From: an uncultured bacterium | Lineage (GTDB): Bacteria > Verrucomicrobiota > Kiritimatiellia > CAIKKV01 | Direction of reading: 5' to 3' | Length of the DNA: 10,644 nt | Assembly (NCBI GenBank): GCA_903828035.1 | Contig: CAIKKV010000087.1 | Location: 1 to 10,644 of the forward strand | Shown here: piece by piece, positions 1-6,106 of the stretch | How positions within the stretch are numbered: the first letter of the stretch is position 1 | How the letters are laid out: every line of letters begins with the position of its first letter | Translations under genes and position numbers: made by a program | The notes under the pieces: generated by a model | Databases searched by the model: none | The model's input: only the letters and a program-made list of their open reading frames with translations | What the model was told of the DNA's origin: nothing

Positions 1-2087
1 AGCGAGTAGCCCGCCAGGACGTTGGCCGCCTTCTGCACCTGCTCCTGGTACACCATGACGCCGTAGGTGTCCTTCAGGATGGGCTCCAGCAGCGGGTGCC
101 CGTAGGTCACCTCGGCCTGGCCCTTCTTGCGCTTGGTATAGTCGGGCAGCATCTCCATGGGGCCCGGGCGGTAGAGCGCGATCACGGCGATCAGGTCCTC
201 GATGTTGTCGATGCCGATATCCCGGATCAGGTTCTGCATGCCGCCGGATTCCAGCTGGAAGACGCCGACCGTGCGGCCGTTGTTGAGCAGGTCGAACGTC
301 GGGCGGTCGTCCAGCGGCAGGTGGTCGATGTCCACCGCCACGTGGCGGTACGCCTTGACCACCTCGATCGTCTCCTTGATGACCGTCAGGGTCTTGAGCC
401 CCAGGAAGTCCATCTTGAGCAGGCCGATCTCGCCCACCGGCTCCATGGGGTACTGGGTGACGGGCTCGCCGTCCTTGTCGCGGCCCAGGGGCAGGATTTC
501 GATGAGCGGCTTCTCCCCGATGACGACGCCGGCCGCATGCACGCCCGGGTTGCGATAGAGGCCCTCCAGCACGAAGGCATAATCCAGGATGCGCTTGCAG
601 TCGGGATCATTCTCGTAGGCCGTCTTGAAGTCCGCGTTTTCGGCCAGGGCCTTCTTGAGGGTCATCTTGGGATCCTCGGGCACCATCTTGGCCAGTTGGT
701 CGCACTTGGCCAGCGGGATCTCGAGCACCCGGCCGATATCGCGGATCGACGTCTTGGCCCCGAGCGAGCCGAAGGTGATGATCTGGGCGCAGTGATCGCG
801 CCCGTACTTCTGCTTCACGTACTCGATCACCTCGCCCCGGCGGGCCTGGCAGAAGTCGATGTCGAAATCGGGGGGCGACACGCGCTCCGGATTCAGGAAC
901 CGCTCGAAGATCAGCTTGTAGCGCAGGGGGTCGACGGCCGTGATGCCCATCGTGTAGGCCACCAGGCTGCCGCAGCCGGAGCCGCGGCCCGGGCCCACGG
1001 GGATGTCCCGCTTCTTGGCGAAATCGACATAGTCCCAGACCACGAGGAAATAGTTGAGAAAGCCGGTCTTCTCGATAACGGACACCTCGTGCCGGAACCG
1101 CTCCAGGACCTCGTGCTCAAAGGCGTTGCGGGGATGCGCCGGGTCGGCGATCTTGTACAGGGTCTTCATCCCCTGGAAGCAGAGCGCCTGGATATACTGC
1201 GTCTGGGTCATCCCGTCGGGGGCGTGATACTCGGGGAAGTGCAGCTTCCCGAACTCGATGGTGACGTTGCACTGCTCGGCCACCTCGAGGGTGCGGGCGC
1301 AGGCGTCGGGGAACTCCGCCGCCAGGCGGGCCATCTCGTCGCCCGTCTTCAGGTAGAACTCGGGCGTGGCGTAGCGCATGTGGGTCGGGTCGCTCAGGAC
1401 CGCCTGCGTCTGGAGGCAGAGGAGCACCTCGTGCGCCGCGGCATGTTCCTTTTTCAGGTAATGAACGTCGTTGGTGGCCACGATCGGGAGGCCGGTTTTG
1501 CGGGCCAGCTCGGCCAGCGACCGGTTGACCTTGCGCTGCTCGGGGATGCCGTGGTCCTGGAACTCGAGGTAGAAGCCCCGGGGCCCGAAGATGTCGGCAT
1601 AGGCGCCGGCGGCGCGGATGGCGCCGGGCATGTCGTCCGCCAGCAGGAGCTTCGAGACCTCGCCCTGGAGGCAGGCGCCCAGGCCGATGAGCCCCTTGCT
1701 GTGCTTGGCGAGCAGCTCCTTGTCGATGCGCGGCTTGTAGTAGTAGCCCTCGAGGTGCGCCCAGGTGTTGAGGCGCGCCAGGTTGTGGTAGCCCTCGACA
1801 TCCTTCGCCAGCAGCACCAGGTGGTAGTTGGGATTGCCCTGCGACTCGGCCCGCTTCTCCAGCCGGGTCTCCTTGGCCAGGTAGGCCTCGCAGCCGACGA
1901 GGGAGCGGACCCCCTGGGCCTTGCAGGTCTTGTAGAAGTCGACCGCCCCGCACATGACGCCGTGGTCGGTCATGGCCACGGCTTTGACCTCCTGGGCGGC
2001 GGCCGCGGTGACCAGGTCGCCGATCCGGCAGGCGCCGTCAAGGAGGCTGTACTGGGTGTGGACGTGAAGATGGACAAAGGGGGTCAT
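1..2087 (-). CDS. dnaE: DNA polymerase III subunit alpha, N-terminal part (C-terminus beyond the window)
   Basis: This is the catalytic subunit of the replicative DNA polymerase. The 695 visible codons cover the PHP domain, the palm/thumb and part of the fingers. The protein begins MTPFVHLHVHTQYSLLDGA, the classic PHP opening. The polymerase aspartates are seen in PDFDIDF (D409, D411) and MDFLGLKTL (D560), matching E. coli D401, D403 and D555. A glycine-rich GPGRGSGCGSLVAY segment lies between the PHP domain and the first Asp pair. The visible part ends in QEQVQKAANVLAGYS, well before the usual C-terminus near 1150 residues. PHP metal ligands that E. coli has lost are present here: H8/H10, D41/H42 and D207/H209. 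The start is fixed by an in-frame TGA 12 nt upstream of the ATG. Only a weak GAAAG stands in for a Shine-Dalgarno site. It is divergent from the SH3 gene. Confidence 0.97.
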   Translation of the reverse strand, partial: MTPFVHLHVHTQYSLLDGACRIGDLVTAAAAQEVKAVAMTDHGVMCGAVDFYKTCKAQGVRSLVGCEAYLAKETRLEKRAESQGNPNYHLVLLAKDVEGYHNLARLNTWAHLEGYYYKPRIDKELLAKHSKGLIGLGACLQGEVSKLLLADDMPGAIRAAGAYADIFGPRGFYLEFQDHGIPEQRKVNRSLAELARKTGLPIVATNDVHYLKKEHAAAHEVLLCLQTQAVLSDPTHMRYATPEFYLKTGDEMARLAAEFPDACARTLEVAEQCNVTIEFGKLHFPEYHAPDGMTQTQYIQALCFQGMKTLYKIADPAHPRNAFEHEVLERFRHEVSVIEKTGFLNYFLVVWDYVDFAKKRDIPVGPGRGSGCGSLVAYTMGITAVDPLRYKLIFERFLNPERVSPPDFDIDFCQARRGEVIEYVKQKYGRDHCAQIITFGSLGAKTSIRDIGRVLEIPLAKCDQLAKMVPEDPKMTLKKALAENADFKTAYENDPDCKRILDYAFVLEGLYRNPGVHAAGVVIGEKPLIEILPLGRDKDGEPVTQYPMEPVGEIGLLKMDFLGLKTLTVIKETIEVVKAYRHVAVDIDHLPLDDRPTFDLLNNGRTVGVFQLESGGMQNLIRDIGIDNIEDLIAVIALYRPGPMEMLPDYTKRKKGQAEVTYGHPLLEPILKDTYGVMVYQEQVQKAANVLAGYS

Positions 2088-2098
2088 AAGTGGCTTTC

Positions 2099-2104
2099 AT
2101 TGTA
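2099..2104 (-). promoter_or_regulatory. Possible -10 element for dnaE, very close to the start codon
   Basis: The minus strand reads TACAAT, five of six matches to TATAAT. It ends 11 nt before the dnaE ATG, so a transcript starting 6-8 nt downstream would have almost no leader. No convincing -35 box lies 16-18 nt upstream (TTCCTT there). This is a weak call; transcription may instead start further upstream in the repeat region. Confidence 0.3.
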
Positions 2105-2138
2105 GACCGGCGGCAGGCGGAAAGGAAAGATTTTATTA

Positions 2139-2160
2139 GGTTCAACAGTTCAACAGTTTC
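2139..2160. repeat. Left octamer tract (TTCAACAG), inverted relative to the right tract
   Basis: TTCAACAG occurs twice in direct succession at 2141-2156, preceded by GG and followed by a decayed stretch that includes GGTTCAGCGGTTGAA up to 2176. Read on the other strand the unit is TGAACTGT, which belongs to the same family as the TGAACCGT units at 2191-2244. The two tracts therefore face each other across about 14-30 nt and could pair as an imperfect stem in RNA or single-stranded DNA. Confidence 0.75.
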
Positions 2161-2190
2161 GGGTTCAGCGGTTGAAATCCGATCCCCCTC

Positions 2191-2244
2191 TGAACTTCTG
2201 AACCGTTGAACCCCTGAACCGTTGAACCCCTGAACCGTGAACCC
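2191..2244. repeat. Tandem 8-nt repeat, TGAACNNN, six copies plus a partial one
   Basis: The units are TGAACTTC, TGAACCGT, TGAACCCC, TGAACCGT, TGAACCCC and TGAACCGT, then GAACCC with its first T missing. CCGT and CCCC endings alternate, so the tract is also a perfect 16-nt repeat over 2199-2230. It lies in the dnaE/SH3 intergenic region just upstream of the promoter at 2254-2282. It has no coding value: open frames across it give only a periodic VQ-F-GS type peptide. Confidence 0.9.
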
Positions 2245-2253
2245 TATCCCCCC

Positions 2254-2282
2254 TTGCGTTACGACTTCCCTCATGGCATAAT
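2254..2282 (+). promoter_or_regulatory. Sigma70-like promoter for the SH3-M48 operon
   Basis: A CATAAT -10 box (2277-2282, five of six matches) follows a TTGCGT -35 box (2254-2259, only the TTG matches) with a 17-nt spacer. The predicted start near 2289 gives a short leader carrying the AAGGAG ribosome site at 2294-2299, 7 nt before the ATG. The -35 box begins 10 nt after the octamer repeat ends, so proteins bound to the repeat could influence this promoter. Confidence 0.55.
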
Positions 2283-2306
2283 GCGCGTTTCGAAAGGAGA
2301 TTTGCC

Positions 2307-2789
2307 ATGCGATTGCCACTTTTCGTCTCCGCCGGGCTGCTGGCCGCCTGCGCCGCCCTGGCCGCCCCCGGGCAGCTGATGAGCGTCCAGCTCAAAAGCG
2401 CCGATCTGCGGGAGAAAGCCTCCCCCTTCGGCGCCATCTCGGGCAGCCTGGCCTACGGGGACCGCGTGATCGTCGCGGAGCAATCCGGCCCCTGGTGCCA
2501 TGTCAAGAAAGCGCCGGAGGGCGACCTCGCCGGCTGGGTCCACATCTCCGCGCTCACCGAAAAACATATTTTGCTCAAGGCCGGAGGCGACACCTCCACC
2601 GGTGCCTCCAGCGACGAGGTCGCCATCGCCGGCAAGGGCTTCAACCCGCAGGTGGAATCGCAATACAAGAACGCGAACGCGAAGCTCGATTTCGCCACCA
2701 TCGACAAGATGGAGAAGATCAAGATCCCGCTGCCGGAGATCCGCGCCTTCGTAGATGCCGGCAACCTCGGGAAAGGCGGTGCGAAGTGA
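2307..2789 (+). CDS. Exported bacterial SH3-domain protein
   Basis: This 160-residue protein has an N-terminal export signal followed by a bacterial SH3 (SH3b) domain at about residues 25-88. Seen there are the LREKASPFGAISGSL strand pattern, GDRVIV, a GPWCHVK strand and the closing GWVHISAL. Such domains usually bind cell-wall peptides or proteins in the envelope. The signal is ambiguous: LAAC at residues 12-15 fits a lipobox, while ALA-AP at about 17-21 fits a type I site. The last 70 residues form a charged tail (QVESQYKNANAKLDF, then EIRAFVDAGNLGKGG) that I do not recognise. The start is supported by AAGGAG spaced 7 nt from the ATG. The stop overlaps the GTG start of the metalloprotease gene, so the two are probably translationally coupled. 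I infer that it is a partner or targeting protein for that protease. Confidence 0.85.
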   Translation: MRLPLFVSAGLLAACAALAAPGQLMSVQLKSADLREKASPFGAISGSLAYGDRVIVAEQSGPWCHVKKAPEGDLAGWVHISALTEKHILLKAGGDTSTGASSDEVAIAGKGFNPQVESQYKNANAKLDFATIDKMEKIKIPLPEIRAFVDAGNLGKGGAK

Positions 2790-3706
2790 AACGCCTTAGC
2801 CGCCGCGCCCTCCTGCTCCTTCTCCTTGCCGTCACGGCCGCCGGGCTGGCCGGCTGCGCCGCCATGCAAAAGGTCGCCGAAGCCGGCACCGCCGTCGCCG
2901 TCGGCGCCGGGGTCATGACCAAGGACCAGGCCGAGTCGGTCAACAAATCGACCGCCGCCGTGGTCGAGGCCACGAAAGCCCTGACGCCCGAGAACGAGTA
3001 CTACATCGGCCGGGCGGTCGGCGCCACGATCCTGACCTCCTACAAGCCCTACGACGCCGCCACGGCCACCCGCTACATCAACACCCTGGGTCAGGCGCTG
3101 GCCATGGTGTCGGATATGCCGCAGACCTTCGGCGGCTACCACTTCCTCATCCTCGACTCAACCGAAGTGAACGCCTTCGCCGCGCCGGGCGGCCTGATCT
3201 TCATCAGCCGGGGCATGCTCCGCTGCTGCCGCAGCGAAACGGCGCTGGCCGCGGTGCTGGCCCATGAGGTCGGCCACGTGGAGTTGCAGCATGGCCTCTC
3301 CTCCATCAAGAAAGGCCGGTACACCCAGGACATGGCGACCGTCATCCAGGAGTCGGCCAAAGCCAGCGGGAAGGTCAATCCCGAGGTCATGAACGCCTTC
3401 TCGGGAAGCATCGAGGACATCACCAAAACGCTAATCGTGAACGGCTACTCGCGCGGGGCGGAGAAGGAAGCCGACGCCGCGGCCGTCACCCTCATGGGCC
3501 GGATCGGCTACAATCCGGAAGGCCTCGTCGCCATGCTCAAGGAAATGGAAACGCGCGTCCACGCGGGCGGGCCGGGATTCGGCAAAACGCATCCGCCGCC
3601 CGAGGACCGCATCGCCCTGATCCAGAAGCAGGTCGGCCCGGCGAAGCCGATCGTTGAAAGCGCGGCGATGAAGGCCCGTTTCTCCGACTCCATGACCGGC
3701 ATTTAA
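2786..3706 (+). CDS. Lipoprotein M48-family zinc metalloprotease (LoiP/YggG-like)
   Basis: This 306-residue protein is a membrane-anchored peptidase, probably active in envelope quality control. Residues 1-24 form a lipoprotein signal: KRLSRR, a leucine run, then the lipobox LAGC with C24. The zinc site is complete: H160-E-V-G-H164 inside VLAHEVGHVELQHG, and the third ligand E226 in EKEAD. The family's THPPPEDRI motif follows at about residue 268 near the C-terminus. No TPR region is present, so it resembles the short lipoprotein M48 group rather than BepA. The start is GTG at 2786, whose GTGA overlaps the TGA of the SH3 gene; GAAAGG lies about 9 nt upstream. An in-frame start at 2495 would sit inside the SH3 gene and lack a signal peptide, so I reject it. 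The stop TAA lies within a TTAA shared with the opposing gene. Confidence 0.93.
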   Translation: MKRLSRRALLLLLLAVTAAGLAGCAAMQKVAEAGTAVAVGAGVMTKDQAESVNKSTAAVVEATKALTPENEYYIGRAVGATILTSYKPYDAATATRYINTLGQALAMVSDMPQTFGGYHFLILDSTEVNAFAAPGGLIFISRGMLRCCRSETALAAVLAHEVGHVELQHGLSSIKKGRYTQDMATVIQESAKASGKVNPEVMNAFSGSIEDITKTLIVNGYSRGAEKEADAAAVTLMGRIGYNPEGLVAMLKEMETRVHAGGPGFGKTHPPPEDRIALIQKQVGPAKPIVESAAMKARFSDSMTGI

Positions 3707-6093
3707 AGGGCGGTGTAGGCGTAGGGCCGCATGTGCATGAGATCGCCAATGGAACAGGTGATCTTGTTGCGGTGCCCCTCCACCTTGATCTCCACCCGAC
3801 GAGGCTCTTCCAGAAGGCCCGGACCGCCTTCTTCCCCCAGCTCCGGCCCGGCCCAACCCGTCTTCACGCACGCCTCGATCGCATCCCGGTAGCGCCTGTC
3901 CCCCGTCCGCCGCCAGGCCAGCGCCAGGAACAGCAGGGCGCCGGACGGCTTGGGAACCTGGTGGGGAGCCCAGCGAGCCGTATCATAGGTTCCGAAGTAA
4001 AGCTTCGTGTGGCGCACGATCGCCTCCGCCAGGGCCTCATGCCCGTATGTCTCGGTCAATTCCGTCAGCACGTGCTGCCCGCCGAAACCCAGCATGAAAA
4101 AGTAGACTCCCATCAGGGTTTTGCCGTCCGCGACCGGCGCCCCTTCCCCCGTGGCCAGGTTAACGTGCAACTGGCTCGCCATATGCCCGTCTTCGCCAAT
4201 CGCCCGCGCATACACCTCCATCATCCGGGTCACGGCCTCATGATCCTTGGCAGCGCCGGTCATCTCGGCCTTCACCATCAGCCCGGCCAGGGCCGACCCC
4301 ATGGAGGCCGCCGCGCTGGCGGTCCGCTCATAAGTCTGGTAAACGGCCACCGTCTCCAGGATCACCTCGCGGGTCCAGGGATCGCCTGTCAGGTAATCGT
4401 GAAACCGCTTCACCAGCGGCATGGAGATGCGCCATTCCTTGTCCTTGCAGCCCCAGTGGTTGACGTTATGCCGCGATCCCACGCCCTTGAAGTTGCCGCG
4501 GTGATACATGTCCACGTCGCGGTTGTGGCGGGTCATGGCAATCACGCCCTCCAGCCAGTCCAGGCGGCCATGGCGCAGCGCCATCAGCCACAGGCCCAGG
4601 TCGGGCAGGGCTTCCGTGTTGACCCAGCCATGCCCCCCGTGATCGAACGCCCACTGTCCCCGGTCGGTCAGGTACGTCTGCATGATGTCGCCAAAGTTCA
4701 TCAGGCCATACCAGCCACGCGCCTCGCGCTCGGCGAACAGGAAGTCCGCAAAGGTCTCCAGGCGCTTCTCGCCGGCCTCGCAACCGGCCGGCGGAACGGC
4801 CTTTAAGAAGCCCGCCACGCCGCTGGCGGCGAACGCCTCGGGATCCGGCATGAGCCGGGCCGGCTGGGTCCAGAACAGACCCGCACGCGCCGCCTCCGTC
4901 TTCTCATAGCCGGCCTCGTGGAACCGGACCATGAGCTCGTTCGACTTGGCAATCCCATAGGCTCCGTGCGTCTGGGCGGGAAACGCCCCCTCGCCCGCCT
5001 CATAGATGGTGGCCCCCAGGATGACCGGAGAATAGCGCCTCAGGTCCAGCGGCTCCGTTTCCGAGGGGATCAGGCCGAACGAAAGCGTGCCGGCGTCCGC
5101 ATCAACCGATAGCGTCCGCGGATATTCCTGCCACAGGTAGCGCATGGCGCCCGTGACGCCGCCCGTCGGGCCGCCCACGTGACTCCACCCCTGCGCCCGC
5201 TGCCCCTCCCTAATCTTGACCCAGGCCGCCGCGGGGCCCGTCCTCTTGTCGAGGCGGCAGAAGGTCGAGCCCGCCTGCACCAGCCGCGCCTGCGGCCAGC
5301 GGTGGCCGTCCGGAAACCATTGGCAGTCGTCCCAATAGCCGGGCCCGCGATCCTGCCCGAAGCCGAACCGGGCCTGGTCGCCCCCGAACACCGTGTGCAC
5401 GGTCACGGTCAGCGCGGCCAGGAGGTCGCGATCCGGATCGCCCAGGAAAATCAGGACCGGCTGGATTCCGATCCGCGGCTCGTCCCTGACCACTTCGATG
5501 AAGGTCACCAGCTCCGCCAGCATCCGCCCGTCTTCCACGAAGCGGCCGGCCAGCCGCACGACCACGCGGGCGGCGCTTTGCACCACCACCCGCGCGTTGC
5601 CGGGCTCAAAGGTCCACGCCACCGCCCCGCGCACCGGGCCTTCCGGAGCCGCCGGCCGCAGGAGGGCCGACAAGCCCGGCCCCTTCGTCAGCAGGCGCCC
5701 CCCGCGGGAGCGCACGTCCAGGACGCGGTGCGGATCCGGGCTGATACGGACCGTCAGGGAAGGCGTGACGATCTCCTCGATGCCGGGGAGATGGCGCACC
5801 TGCAGCCCCGGATCGCCCGAGGCCGGCAGGGCGGCCAACGTGAAGGCGTTGTCGCTGCCGCCCTTCAAGTCGACCGGCCCGCACAGGCGCAGCCACTTGA
5901 TCGAGCCGTCCGGCCACCAGGCGGCCGGCGTGCCGTCAACCGGGAAGGTGCGGCCGTCCAGGGCCAGGCCGAACGCGCCCGCCTCGCGGAGTTGTCCCTT
6001 TTTCAGGGGAACCCCGCCCAGGACAACATGGTTCGTCCGGTCCGCGCCGGTCGGCTCGGGAATCGTGCCGGTCGTCAAAATGGCGTCGCTCAT
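3703..6093 (-). CDS. PcRGLX/YetA-like RIFT-barrel protein, probable polysaccharide lyase (PL26-like)
   Basis: This 796-residue protein resembles the family of Penicillium exo-rhamnogalacturonan lyase PcRGLX (PL26) and Bacillus YetA. The opening beta domain shows GGVPLKKGQL at about residues 26-35 and AAWWPDGSIKWLRL at 57-70, the hallmark of the N-terminal RIFT barrel. A central alpha-rich toroid-like part holds YGLMNFGDIMQTY (about 461-475), GHGWVNTEALPDLGLW (about 485-500) and a polar cluster SRHNVNHWGCKDKEW with H542 and H546. These are plausible active-site positions, but I cannot assign catalysis. I see no signal peptide, so it is predicted cytoplasmic. Its ATG lies 13 nt after the stop of the DUF4838 gene, and AAAGGGG serves as ribosome site. 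It is the last gene of the operon. It could instead be a glycoside hydrolase or a non-catalytic relative. Confidence 0.78.
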   Translation of the reverse strand: MSDAILTTGTIPEPTGADRTNHVVLGGVPLKKGQLREAGAFGLALDGRTFPVDGTPAAWWPDGSIKWLRLCGPVDLKGGSDNAFTLAALPASGDPGLQVRHLPGIEEIVTPSLTVRISPDPHRVLDVRSRGGRLLTKGPGLSALLRPAAPEGPVRGAVAWTFEPGNARVVVQSAARVVVRLAGRFVEDGRMLAELVTFIEVVRDEPRIGIQPVLIFLGDPDRDLLAALTVTVHTVFGGDQARFGFGQDRGPGYWDDCQWFPDGHRWPQARLVQAGSTFCRLDKRTGPAAAWVKIREGQRAQGWSHVGGPTGGVTGAMRYLWQEYPRTLSVDADAGTLSFGLIPSETEPLDLRRYSPVILGATIYEAGEGAFPAQTHGAYGIAKSNELMVRFHEAGYEKTEAARAGLFWTQPARLMPDPEAFAASGVAGFLKAVPPAGCEAGEKRLETFADFLFAEREARGWYGLMNFGDIMQTYLTDRGQWAFDHGGHGWVNTEALPDLGLWLMALRHGRLDWLEGVIAMTRHNRDVDMYHRGNFKGVGSRHNVNHWGCKDKEWRISMPLVKRFHDYLTGDPWTREVILETVAVYQTYERTASAAASMGSALAGLMVKAEMTGAAKDHEAVTRMMEVYARAIGEDGHMASQLHVNLATGEGAPVADGKTLMGVYFFMLGFGGQHVLTELTETYGHEALAEAIVRHTKLYFGTYDTARWAPHQVPKPSGALLFLALAWRRTGDRRYRDAIEACVKTGWAGPELGEEGGPGLLEEPRRVEIKVEGHRNKITCSIGDLMHMRPYAYTAL

Positions 6094-6106
6094 TCCATCG
6101 CCCCTT

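Noticed and set aside
96..2105. A 669-codon open frame on the plus strand
   Set aside because: It is antisense to dnaE, whose motifs are unmistakable. Its protein is low in complexity and rich in V, L, G, D and H, as expected from a G+C-rich shadow frame.
2038..2437. Minus-strand small open frames giving VQGFNGSGVQRF-like peptides
   Set aside because: The periodic peptide is only the translation of the 8-nt intergenic repeat, and the frames overlap dnaE or the SH3 gene.
2495..2785. Extended start for the M48 protease
   Set aside because: The extension lies inside the SH3 gene in another frame and would remove the lipoprotein signal, which begins exactly at the GTG at 2786.
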